DNA of 64,000 bases, from positions 184,440 through 248,439 of the forward strand of contig JALHMS010000003.1 in assembly GCA_022843925.1 (NCBI GenBank), written 5' to 3'. The stretch's first letter is position 1, and every line of letters begins with the position of its first letter. This document shows, in pieces, positions 37,094 through 45,235 of the stretch. Both the position numbers and the translations under genes were made by a program. The notes under the pieces were generated by a model, which was given only the letters and a program-made list of their open reading frames with translations, was not told where the DNA came from and searched no databases. Origin of the DNA: Burkholderiales bacterium. GTDB taxonomy: Bacteria; Pseudomonadota; Gammaproteobacteria; Burkholderiales; Ga0077523.

Positions 37094-37921
37094 ATGAAAC
37101 TGTCTCCCCTCCTCCTGTGTGCGACGCTTCTCGGTGCTCTCTTCCCGGGGGCGGCCTCCGCTGCGCCCCCCGTTCCGGTGGCGACCTGGCAGTTCAACAA
37201 CACACTTGCGGCAGACGAATCCGGTGTTCCTGCCCTGACGGCCATCGATCCCCTCGGCGCAAGCGGATTCGTACTCGACGACGTCTTCGGGGAAACGCGC
37301 GCCGTCTATCGCTTCGATGGCAACGCCAACCCGACGAGCGCCCAGGCGGGCCTGGTGGTGTCGACGTTGGGTCTGCTCGACGATGACGACGCCTACTCCA
37401 TCGACATCGTCTTCCAGTTCGAGGCCAATGACGCCTCCTGGGAGAACATCTTCGGAGTCTCCAACCGCCAGAGCGACAACGCGTTCTACGTGTCGCCCGG
37501 CGATCAGCTCCAGGTCTGGCCGACCTCCACAGGTCCGACACTGTTCACTTTCGGCGAGTACCACCGCGTCACGCTCACCAACCGCGGCGACGGCACCGTC
37601 ACGGCCTACATGGACGGCATCCTCCAGTTCGACCTCACGACGAACTCCATGGATTTCAGCGCGTACTCCCTGGCGAACCCCGAGCGATTCATACACTTCT
37701 TCGCCGACAACGTCGTCGGAGGCGGTCAGTTCGAGTATGCCGACGGACGCGTGGCGCTCATCCGCCTGTACGACGTCGAACTGACCGGGGACGACGTCGG
37801 CGGACTCGTCGTCCCGCCGCCGCCCGTACCGGAACCGGGCTCCGTCGTGCTGATGGCGCTCGGCTTTGCCGCCCTCGCCTTGATGGTGCGCCGTAGCGCG
37901 GCGCGCGCCCAACCGGCCTGA
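37094..37921 (+). CDS. PEP-CTERM protein with LamG/concanavalin-like fold
   Basis: A 275-residue exported protein from ATG 37094; ATGs at 37079 and 37082 are possible earlier starts. A signal peptide (LLLCATLLGALFPGAASA) precedes a body with WQFNNTLAADESG, YSIDIVFQFEAND, VTLTNRGDGTVTAYMDGILQFD and RVALIRLYD. This is the jelly-roll pattern of LamG-like sugar-binding domains. The C-terminal tag is VPEPGSVVLM (about 245), a hydrophobic helix and VRRSAAR. A strong surface-protein candidate that may bind polysaccharide. Confidence 0.87.
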   Translation: MKLSPLLLCATLLGALFPGAASAAPPVPVATWQFNNTLAADESGVPALTAIDPLGASGFVLDDVFGETRAVYRFDGNANPTSAQAGLVVSTLGLLDDDDAYSIDIVFQFEANDASWENIFGVSNRQSDNAFYVSPGDQLQVWPTSTGPTLFTFGEYHRVTLTNRGDGTVTAYMDGILQFDLTTNSMDFSAYSLANPERFIHFFADNVVGGGQFEYADGRVALIRLYDVELTGDDVGGLVVPPPPVPEPGSVVLMALGFAALALMVRRSAARAQPA

Positions 37922-38060
37922 CGACCGTCAATTCGGACGCCGCCGACCGCCGGGATGTGATCGACTTCGGTGAAGGGCGGCACGGCGGGCAACGGTTTGC
38001 CAGTTCGATGCCACGTCTGACCCGGGCAGGGCTCATGGCGATCTGCGTGGATTTGCGGGT

Positions 38061-38301
38061 GCTTCGCGGGCATGGCCCGCTCCTACAGGTTGTGCAACTG
38101 TCGGCGGTTCCATGACCGTCCGCGGTCGGTGCCATTGTAGGAGGGGGCCACGCCCCCGACCGGCGGCGGTTCCGGGCGATGTGCTTGCCTTCGTTCGTCG
38201 GTGCTTCGCGGGCATGGCCCGCTCCTGCAGGTTGTGCAACTGTCGGCGGTCCCATGACCGTCCGCGGTCGGTGCCCTTGTAGGAGGGGGCCATGCCCCCG
38301 A
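38061..38301. repeat. REP/BIME-like repeats next to the RAYT gene
   Basis: Two near-identical 140-bp blocks. Reverse units GCTTCGCGGGCATGGCCCGC lie at 38061 and 38201; forward units TTGTAGGAGGGGGCCA begin at about 38135 and 38278. The linkers, including TGTGCAACTGTCGGCGGT and GACCGTCCGCGGTCGG, are also repeated. Stem types are the same two seen in the distant arrays, but in opposite orientation. They lie about 670-900 bp upstream of the RAYT transposase gene. No gene between 37922 and 38363. Confidence 0.9.
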
Positions 38302-38363
38302 ACGGCGGCGGTTCCGGGCGATGTGTGTACGTTCATCCGCCGCGGGGGGGCGGGTCGGATCCG

Positions 38364-38708
38364 CTACGGCACCTCGTCCTCGCCGACGGGTTCCTTTCCG
38401 GTGGACAGCATTGCGCCCTTCGACGATTCGTTCCACTGGAAGAACACCGGCTTCTCGTGTCTCAGCAGGTCCACGATGTCGCGAAGCTCCGCCTGCCCGT
38501 AGCGAGCATAGTAGTTCGTCTGCCCGCCGAAACCGACCGATCCGTTCGCCGGGATTGTGGTCACGCTGAGGCGATGGAACCAGAGCGTTCCGCGTTGCCT
38601 GCCTTGCCAGTGGAGACGGATGAACGCATGGACGCCAGGGTAGCCGGCGGTATTCTGCGCGACCATGCAGACCTCGTACTGCTCGATGCCGAACGATTCC
38701 CAGGCCAT
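38364..38708 (-). CDS. hypothetical protein
   Basis: A 114-residue cytosolic-looking protein with a perfect AGGAGG 7 bases before ATG 38708. That is the main reason to call it real. Composition is balanced, with many aromatic residues (SFGIEQYEVCMVAQNTAGYPGVHAFIRLHWQG, FHRLSVTTIPANG, NYYARYGQAELRDIVDLLRHEKPVFFQW). It may be a small beta-rich protein; I do not recognise a family. It lies between the REP cluster and the RAYT gene, on the opposite strand. Confidence 0.75.
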   Translation of the reverse strand: MAWESFGIEQYEVCMVAQNTAGYPGVHAFIRLHWQGRQRGTLWFHRLSVTTIPANGSVGFGGQTNYYARYGQAELRDIVDLLRHEKPVFFQWNESSKGAMLSTGKEPVGEDEVP

Positions 38709-38914
38709 GGGCTGTCCTCCTGTGATTCGATGCGCTTCAGCTGCGCGAAGTGACCCATCGAACTGAATCGAGCCAACCTGCTGCGGGGCAAGTCAGCCCT
38801 CCCGCACGGGAGCAAGCGAGTGCGCCCATGCAATGCGTTCTTCAGCGCACCCGAGCGGACCGTACAGCAAATCCAGAGTACGCGTGTGGACCCTCCACAT
38901 GTCCGGAGAACCCG

Positions 38915-38950
38915 CTGGGGACAGGTCTTGATTTCCTGCATCCATAGAGC
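38915..38950 (+). promoter_or_regulatory. conserved-type upstream element of the RAYT gene
   Basis: CTGGGGACAGGTCTTGATTT then TGCATCCATAGAGC, ending 17 bp before the RAYT start. A closely similar word occurs alone at 9735 and weakly at 3108. I recall this GGGG-ACAGGTCTTGATTT type of lead-in from other genes of this transposase group, so it may be the element's end or a leader; no search could be run. Confidence 0.4.
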
Positions 38951-38966
38951 GCACAGTATCGCCATC

Positions 38967-39854
38967 ATGGCCCGCCCTCTCCGCATCGAGTTTCCAGGCG
39001 CCGTCTACCACGTGACTTCCCGTGGCGACGGAGGTGAGACCGTCTTCAGGGGCGACGCCGACCGGCGGTTGTTCCTCGAAGTGCTCGGCGAGGCGATGGA
39101 TCGCTTCGACGCCGAGGTGCTGGCCTACTGCCTGATGGACGACCACTACCACCTGGTGCTGCACACGCGCCGCGCCAACCTCTCGCGCCTCATGCGCCAT
39201 GTCAACGGGGTGTACACGCAGAGCTTCAACCGGCGCCACGACACCGGGGGGCATCTCTTCCAGGGGCGCTTCAAGGCCATTCTGGTCGATCGAGACGCCT
39301 ACCTCCTCAAACTGTGCCGCTACGTGGAACGCAATCCGGTGGCCGCGAAGATGGTGAAGTCGCCGGGCCAATGGGTCTGGTCCAGCTACCTGGCGCACGC
39401 CGGTGAGGCGCAGGCGCCCGTGTGGCTGGACACGCAGGGGCTCCACGGTTACCTGCTCGGCCGCGCTCCCGCGACTGCCCGTGATCGCGCGACGGCCGCG
39501 CGCCGATACGTTGCGCTGGTGGCGCAGCGGGCGGCGGAAGACGCCACGCTTTGGAAGGATGGGTTACGCCGACAGATCTTCCTCGGGGACGACGCCTTCG
39601 CCGATCGGATGCTCGCACAGGCAACTTCGCATGGTCCGCGGCTGCGCGGTATTCCCAGGGCTCAGCGCGCCCGCATCCGCACCCTGCAGCAGTGGATAGC
39701 CGAAGCCGGCAATCGTGAGGAAGGGCTGTGGCGCGCTTATCGGGATGGCGGGATGACGATGACGGCCATGGCAGACGAAATGGGGCTCTCGGTATCGCGC
39801 ATCAGTCGGTTGATCGCAGCGGCCGACCGCACGGACACCACCGGCGAGACCTGA
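38967..39854 (+). CDS. REP-associated tyrosine transposase (RAYT, Y1/HUH family)
   Basis: A 295-residue single-domain transposase with a C-terminal extension. N-terminus MARPLRIEFPGAVYHVTSRG is the family signature. The HUH metal site is H60-Y61-H62 in MDDHYHLVLHT; the catalytic Tyr is probably Y112 in DAYLLKLCRYVERNP. Residues from about 250 (MTMTAMADEMGLSVSRISRLIAA) form a helix-turn-helix like the DnaA C-terminal domain found on long RAYTs. RAYTs cut and move REP palindromes; in E. coli the enzyme recognises a GTAG foot, which all the repeats here carry. No terminal repeats of an IS flank it. Confidence 0.93.
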   Translation: MARPLRIEFPGAVYHVTSRGDGGETVFRGDADRRLFLEVLGEAMDRFDAEVLAYCLMDDHYHLVLHTRRANLSRLMRHVNGVYTQSFNRRHDTGGHLFQGRFKAILVDRDAYLLKLCRYVERNPVAAKMVKSPGQWVWSSYLAHAGEAQAPVWLDTQGLHGYLLGRAPATARDRATAARRYVALVAQRAAEDATLWKDGLRRQIFLGDDAFADRMLAQATSHGPRLRGIPRAQRARIRTLQQWIAEAGNREEGLWRAYRDGGMTMTAMADEMGLSVSRISRLIAAADRTDTTGET

Positions 39855-39947
39855 CGGGCACCACGCCCGGTCGCGCCGTCTCGCAACCTGGCGAGAGCCC
39901 CGAGGCAACGCCACCTCGAGCGGCCATTCGGTTCCGTGGGCGTTTCC

Positions 39948-41546
39948 CTAGATCCGATGCGCCCCGCGGATCAGATCCGCCGCCTTCTCGCCGATCAGCA
40001 CGCAGGGCGCCATCGTGTTGCCGGTCGTGATCGTCGGCATGATCGAGCCGTCGGCGATCCGCAGTCCTTCGATGCCGTAGACCCGGAGCGTGCCGTCGAC
40101 GACCGACATCGCGTCACGCCCCATCTTCGCGGTGCACGTCTGGTGGAAGTACGTGCCGGCGGCGTCGCGCAGGAAGGTCTCCAGTTCGGCCCCGCGCAGC
40201 GGCCCCGGCATCAGTTCGCGCTTCACGAACGGACGTAGCGCCGGCGCATTGCCGATCTCGCGGCACAGCTCGATGCAGCGGACCAGCGCCTGCACATCCT
40301 GCGCCGTGCCGAGGAAGTTCGCGTGGATCGCGACGGGGTCCGAGGCCCGATTGCCGGTGAGCGCGACATGGCCTCGACTCGTCGGCTGGACGAGTCCCGG
40401 AGCGAGCGTCCATGCGCTGGCGCGATCCGCAGGCAGCCCGAAGCGAGGCCCCGTGATCTCGCTGCCGAAGGCGCACTCCTCGAGCACCGGCTGCAGGTCC
40501 GGCGTCGGCAACGACGGATCGCTCTTCGCAAAGAACGTGAACTCCGCCGAGTTGTTCCGCGGCGGCTCGGGCGACCGGTACTCCCACACGCAGCCCGCGA
40601 CGAGGATGTGATCCTGGAAGTTCTGACCGACGCCAGGCAGGTGATGCGCGACGGGGATGCCGAACGCCTTCAACTGCCGCTCGTCGCCAATGCCCGAGAA
40701 CATCAGGATCTTCGGCGTGTGGATGGCGCCGGCCGACAACACGATCTCCGCGGATGCGAACGCACATCGCTGCCCGCCGTCGTGCACGTAGTCGACGCCG
40801 ACGGCCCGCCGCCCGTCGAGCCGCACGCGCTCCACGCGCGCGCCGAGGAGCACCGTGAGATTGGATTGCGCCATCACCGGCCTGAGGTACGCGTTCGCCA
40901 TCGACACCCGGACATTGCCGTCACGCACCGTGACATTGGGGATGCCGCAACCGCTCTCGGACTCCATGGTCTCCGCGTTGAGGTCATCCACCGCGGGGAT
41001 GCCCACGGCCGCCGCAGCCTCCATCAACGCGTGTGCCACCGGGACGGGATCCTTCGGGAGTGTGACGTAGACCGGACCGCCGACACCGCGCAGCCGCGCG
41101 TTCGCCGGGCCATCCCAGTCCTCGGCGCGCTTGTACAGATCGAGAACGGCTTCGTAGCGCCATCCTGGATCCCCCGCCGCCTCCGCCCACGAATCGAAAT
41201 CGTTCTTGTGCCCCCGCGCCCAGATGAGCCCGTTCACGCTGGAGCCGCCGCCCAGGACCTTGCCCATGGGCAGTGGCGGCGTCCGGCCGTTGAGGGTTGC
41301 AGACGGCTCCGCACGGAACTGCCAGTCCCGCTCGCTCCCGATGTTGGACATCCAGACACGCGAATCGCCGACGGCCGGCACGCGTTCGTCGCCGCCGGCT
41401 TCGAGCAGGAGAACACGCACGGATGGGTCCTCGGCCAGACGGCGGGCGACGACGCATCCGGCCGTGCCGCCCCCGCAGACGATGAAGTCGTAGGTGGCGC
41501 GGTCGACGTCGGATGGCATCGGTGTCGCGTTCGTGTCAGTGGACAT
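39948..41546 (-). CDS. GMC-family FAD oxidoreductase (choline dehydrogenase-like)
   Basis: A 532-residue flavoenzyme. ATG 41546 follows AGGAGCC; the frame continues upstream into a repeat region and is not coding there. FAD motif CGGGTAGCVVARRL (24-37), GMC signature 1 around GKVLGGGSSVNGLIWARG, signature 2 at SAGAIHTPKILMFSGIG, and the C-terminal TNTMAP-type motif (TITTGNTMAP) with active-site His in FHQTCTAKMG. Such enzymes oxidise primary alcohols. It stands alone, converging on the RAYT gene. Confidence 0.92.
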   Translation of the reverse strand: MSTDTNATPMPSDVDRATYDFIVCGGGTAGCVVARRLAEDPSVRVLLLEAGGDERVPAVGDSRVWMSNIGSERDWQFRAEPSATLNGRTPPLPMGKVLGGGSSVNGLIWARGHKNDFDSWAEAAGDPGWRYEAVLDLYKRAEDWDGPANARLRGVGGPVYVTLPKDPVPVAHALMEAAAAVGIPAVDDLNAETMESESGCGIPNVTVRDGNVRVSMANAYLRPVMAQSNLTVLLGARVERVRLDGRRAVGVDYVHDGGQRCAFASAEIVLSAGAIHTPKILMFSGIGDERQLKAFGIPVAHHLPGVGQNFQDHILVAGCVWEYRSPEPPRNNSAEFTFFAKSDPSLPTPDLQPVLEECAFGSEITGPRFGLPADRASAWTLAPGLVQPTSRGHVALTGNRASDPVAIHANFLGTAQDVQALVRCIELCREIGNAPALRPFVKRELMPGPLRGAELETFLRDAAGTYFHQTCTAKMGRDAMSVVDGTLRVYGIEGLRIADGSIMPTITTGNTMAPCVLIGEKAADLIRGAHRI

Positions 41547-41724
41547 GCGCAAGGCTCCTGTGGATCGGTACGGGCGCGCAGCCGGTCCTTCGCAGCGCCA
41601 GTATCGGGAAGATAGCGACGCGGCGCGACCGTTCCCAGCGATGCCTGGCTTTGGCGCGCGGCTTGCGGAGTTGCATCGAAATGGGGCGGAGATGGCGATC
41701 GCTGCGTCGCCACGCCGCGATGGG

Positions 41725-41945
41725 CGTCGGGCGAAGCCCGACCCACGCGGTTGCGCTGCACGCCTCGCCATCGCCACGTCCGCAGGTCTTCGTGGGTCGG
41801 GCTTCGCCCGACACGGCGCCTCCACATCCGACCCGGCGACCACGCCACGACGGGCGACGGGCGAAGCCCGACCCACGGGGTTCTAATGCGCACCTCGCCA
41901 TCGCCACGTCCGCAGGTCTTCGTGGGTCGGGCTTTGCCCGACGCG
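41725..41945. repeat. second palindromic repeat family in two direct copies
   Basis: Words of the type GTCGGGCGAAGCCCGACCCA and their reverse complement occur four times (about 41725, 41790, 41850 and 41920). Two 95-bp direct copies starting CGCCTCGCCATCGCCACGTC (41760) and at 41891 lie 131 bp apart. Sequence and foot differ from the GTAG-type REPs, so this is another short interspersed family. The gap 41547-42020 holds this and no gene. Confidence 0.8.
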
Positions 41946-42020
41946 ACGCGTCCACATCCAACCCCGCGACCACACCACGGCTGTGTACGACCGCGATGAC
42001 GACCTACGCGACTGCGGGCG

Positions 42021-42905
42021 TCACCCGGCCGCCGCAGGGAGCGGAAAGCGCGTCGCCTGCAGTGACGTGAGCCCGAAGGTCTCCAGCAGCGCCGTGAGCC
42101 GTCGCGCGGACGCCGGGTTCGTTTGCCCCGTGTGCCGCGCGATGATGAGTTCGTTCTTCATGCTGTGCTCCCAGCCCACCAGCTCGGTCACGGTGACCTG
42201 GTAGCCCCACGCTTCCAGCAACAGGCAGCGGAGCACGTTCGTGATCTGGCTGCCCAGTTCCCGCGTGTGCAGGGGGCGCCGCCACAGCTCGGCGAGCGGC
42301 GTACGTGCGAGGGCGTGGGCCTTGTCCGCATTGAGAGCCCGCGAGATCTCGGCCTGACAGCACGGCACGAGCACCATCGCCTTCGCGTGCTTCTTCAGGC
42401 CGAAAGCGATGGCATCGTCGGTGGCGGTGTCGCACGCATGCAGCGCCGTGACGATGTCGATCTCGTCGGGGATGGCATCCGCGTGCGCCGACTCGGCCAC
42501 GCTGGTGGCGAGGAACGACATCCCGTCGAAGCCGAGACGCGCTGCGAGTTCGCGGGACGCCTGGGCCAGCGCCGCGCGGGATTCGATGCCGTAGATGTGA
42601 CCCTTCCGACCGGAGTCGCTGCCGCGGAAGAAGAGGTCGTGAATGATGAATCCGAGGTACGACTTGCCGGCGCCGTGGTCTGCGAGCGTGATGCCGCGCC
42701 CGGCGGTCGGCAGTTCCAACAGCAGCTTTTCGATGAACTGGTAGAGGTGGTAGACCTGCTTCAGCTTGCGACGGGAGTCCTGATTCAGCTTGCCGTCGCG
42801 CGTGAGGATGTGGAGTTCCTTCAGCAGCTCGATGGACTGGCCGGGACGGATCTCCGATGCCAGCGCATCCGATGCCGCGGCCCTGCCCCTTGCCTTAGCG
42901 CCCAT
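42021..42905 (-). CDS. class I SAM-dependent methyltransferase (type 32 domain)
   Basis: A 294-residue cytosolic protein; AAGGTGATCG lies before ATG 42905, which overlaps the end of the preceding gene by 11 bases. The SAM-binding segment is ITLADHGAGKSYLGFIIHD (72-90); later HACDTATDDAI and LVPCCQAE are typical of the Methyltransf_32/GSTCD-like family, thought to modify RNA or protein. It is last in the catabolic operon but need not share its function. Confidence 0.85.
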   Translation of the reverse strand: MGAKARGRAAASDALASEIRPGQSIELLKELHILTRDGKLNQDSRRKLKQVYHLYQFIEKLLLELPTAGRGITLADHGAGKSYLGFIIHDLFFRGSDSGRKGHIYGIESRAALAQASRELAARLGFDGMSFLATSVAESAHADAIPDEIDIVTALHACDTATDDAIAFGLKKHAKAMVLVPCCQAEISRALNADKAHALARTPLAELWRRPLHTRELGSQITNVLRCLLLEAWGYQVTVTELVGWEHSMKNELIIARHTGQTNPASARRLTALLETFGLTSLQATRFPLPAAAG

Positions 42906-43776
42906 CGATCACCTTGCTGATCACCGGATGGTACTGGTCGCCCATGCCCTCCTCGATCGCGCGATCGAAGAGGCGGTCGACGCGTCTCGCACCGTCGACG
43001 TCCACACCGAAGTCCGCGGCCAGTTCGAGCGCATACGCGAGATCCTTCTTCGCGTACTCGACGGAGAAGCTCCGCTCCGGGAACCGCTGGGGGATGATCG
43101 CCTTCAGCCCGTGGTTGCGGAGGGCGAAGCTGTCGGCAGAGCCCTTCGTGAGCGTGTCGAACAGCAGTGCCGGATCGAGCCCCGCGCGCCGCGCGATCGC
43201 CGCAGCCTCGGACAGGGCCGCCACGGTCTCGAAGAGGACCATGTTGTTGAGGATCTTCGTCACCTGCCCATTGCCGACGCCGCCGCAGTGGGTGATATCG
43301 GATGCGAAGCACGCGATGACCGGCTCGACCTCGCGGAAGGTGTCAACATCGCCGCCCACCATCACCGAGAGCGTGCCGTCTTCCGCCGCCTGCCGGGTCC
43401 GGGCAACCGGGGCATCGAGGTACCGCGCGCCACGCGCCGCCACCGCATCGGCGAGCTGCCGCGTGAGGGCGACCGGCGACGTCCCGAGATCGACGAACAT
43501 CTGCCCCTCGCGGAGATTGTCGAGCACACCGTCGCGGCCGTGCAGGAGTGCCTCGAGCACGCGACCGGACGGCAGCGATGCGAACACGATGTCGCTGCCG
43601 CGCACGACGGCGCCGACATCCGACCCCGCCTCGACCCCGTGCACGCCGAGGCGCGCGATCGGTGCCGCGTCAAGGTCGGTCGCGATCACGCGATAGCCGC
43701 CGCGCACCCGGACGTTCCTGCACATGGGCTCGCCCATCACGCCGAGGCCGACGAAACCGATCACAGGCTTGTTCAT
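42895..43776 (-). CDS. NAD(P)-dependent beta-hydroxyacid dehydrogenase (3-hydroxyisobutyrate type)
   Basis: A 293-residue enzyme; AGGGAGA precedes ATG 43776. The Rossmann motif is GFVGLGVMGEPM (7-18); the substrate loop is VDLGTSP, then DAPVARTRQAAEDGTL; catalytic Lys174 lies in GNGQVTKILNN. All residues of the family are present. It oxidises a 3-hydroxy acid to a semialdehyde, a fitting supplier for the aldehyde dehydrogenase gene 25 bp upstream in the same operon. Confidence 0.9.
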   Translation of the reverse strand: MNKPVIGFVGLGVMGEPMCRNVRVRGGYRVIATDLDAAPIARLGVHGVEAGSDVGAVVRGSDIVFASLPSGRVLEALLHGRDGVLDNLREGQMFVDLGTSPVALTRQLADAVAARGARYLDAPVARTRQAAEDGTLSVMVGGDVDTFREVEPVIACFASDITHCGGVGNGQVTKILNNMVLFETVAALSEAAAIARRAGLDPALLFDTLTKGSADSFALRNHGLKAIIPQRFPERSFSVEYAKKDLAYALELAADFGVDVDGARRVDRLFDRAIEEGMGDQYHPVISKVIDGR

Positions 43777-43801
43777 GCGATGTCTCCCTGCGGGATGAAG
43801 C

Positions 43802-45235
43802 TCACCCGCCCAGCCCGAGATAGAGGCTCTTCGCCTGCTGGTACAGCCGCAGACCGCCGATGCCCTTCTCGCGCCCGAGCCCGCTGTCCTTGTAGCCGCC
43901 GAAGGGCGCCGCGATCGAGAGCTGCTTGTACGTGTTGATCCACACCGTGCCGGCTTCCAGCCGTCGCGCCACGCGCCACGCCCGCCGGAAGTCCGCAGTC
44001 CACAGACCCGCGGCCAGGCCATAGACGGAATCGTTCGACTGCCGCACGAGATCGTCCTCGTCGTCGAACGGGAGGACGCACAGCACCGGCCCGAAGATCT
44101 CCTGCCGGCAGACCGTGGCGTCGTTCGTCAGGCCCGCAACGACCGTGGGCAGGCAGAAGGCCCCGGCGGCGAGATGCGCGTCGCCGGGCCGACCGCCGCC
44201 CGCGACGATCCGTCCTCCCTCGGCCCGCGCCGTCTCGATGCACTGCTCGACACGCACGCGATGGGCGAACGTGGCAAGCGGTCCCACCTGCGCGCCGGGC
44301 GCATCGGGCAGATCGAGTCTAAGGCGACGCGCGCGCTCCGCCACCAAGGCCAGCACACGGTCGTGAATGCGTCGTTCGACGAACAGGCGCGAGCCTGCGA
44401 CGCACGATTGCCCGGTGCCCTCGAAGATGCCATCTGCCACCGACGCGACGGCCGCGTCGATGTCCGCGTCGGCGAACACGATGTGCGGCGACTTGCCGCC
44501 GAGTTCGAGCGCGACCGGCATCAGCTTCTCCGCCGCGATGGCGGCGATGCGCCGACCACTGCCGGTGCCGCCCGTGAACGACACGCACTTCACGCCGGGA
44601 TGTCGCACCAGCGCATCGCCCGCCACGGCGCCGGTCCCGGGCAGGATGCTGAGCAGGCCCGGCGGAAGTCCCGCTTCGAGCGCCACCTCGCCGAGGGCGA
44701 TCGCGCCCGACGGGGTGACCTCCGAGGGCTTCAGGATCACCGCATTGCCGGCGGCGAGCGCGGGCGCGACCTTCTGCGCCTCCATCGTGAGTGGCGAGTT
44801 CCACGGCGTGATCGCGGCGACGACCCCGTAGGGCTCGTGGAGCGTCATCGAAAGGTATGGCCCTCGCGCGGGGTTCACGTCGTCACCGAGGGTCTCGCAC
44901 ACCGCCGCGTAATAGCGGAACGTCGCTGCCGCAGACGCCGCCTGGGTGCGGCACTCGGCGAGCACCTTGCCGTTCTCGATCATCTGCAGGCGTGCGAACT
45001 GTTCGCTGCGCGCCTCGATGCCGTCCGCGATCTTCGCGAGCACTCGCGCCCGCTTGTGCGGCAGCATGTCGCGCCACGCGCCGGCTGCCGCCGCGGCTGC
45101 CTCCACCGCGGCGCCGACATGGCGCACACCCGCGGCGGCCACCTCGTGATTCGTCCGTCCGTCGGCGGGGTTGACGGAGACGATCACGTCATCGGCGTCT
45201 GTGCGCCACTCGCCGCCGATCAGCATCGGCTTCAT
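43802..45235 (-). CDS. NAD(P)-dependent aldehyde dehydrogenase
   Basis: A 477-residue enzyme from ATG 45235, whose first bases overlap the stop of the flavoprotein gene (ATGA). The active site is complete: Asn146 (PWNSP), Glu244 (LELGGKSP) and Cys278 (GQSCVAGS); the cofactor loop is SFTGGTGSGRRI. It oxidises an aldehyde to an acid. In this operon the aldehyde may come from the ThDP enzyme (a decarboxylase-type reaction) or from the hydroxyacid dehydrogenase. Confidence 0.93.
   Translation of the reverse strand: MKPMLIGGEWRTDADDVIVSVNPADGRTNHEVAAAGVRHVGAAVEAAAAAAGAWRDMLPHKRARVLAKIADGIEARSEQFARLQMIENGKVLAECRTQAASAAATFRYYAAVCETLGDDVNPARGPYLSMTLHEPYGVVAAITPWNSPLTMEAQKVAPALAAGNAVILKPSEVTPSGAIALGEVALEAGLPPGLLSILPGTGAVAGDALVRHPGVKCVSFTGGTGSGRRIAAIAAEKLMPVALELGGKSPHIVFADADIDAAVASVADGIFEGTGQSCVAGSRLFVERRIHDRVLALVAERARRLRLDLPDAPGAQVGPLATFAHRVRVEQCIETARAEGGRIVAGGGRPGDAHLAAGAFCLPTVVAGLTNDATVCRQEIFGPVLCVLPFDDEDDLVRQSNDSVYGLAAGLWTADFRRAWRVARRLEAGTVWINTYKQLSIAAPFGGYKDSGLGREKGIGGLRLYQQAKSLYLGLGG

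Noticed and set aside
38967-39854. A complete IS200/IS605 insertion sequence
   Set aside because: The transposase has RAYT features (C-terminal helix-turn-helix, neighbouring REPs) and no subterminal hairpin ends of an IS could be matched on both sides.
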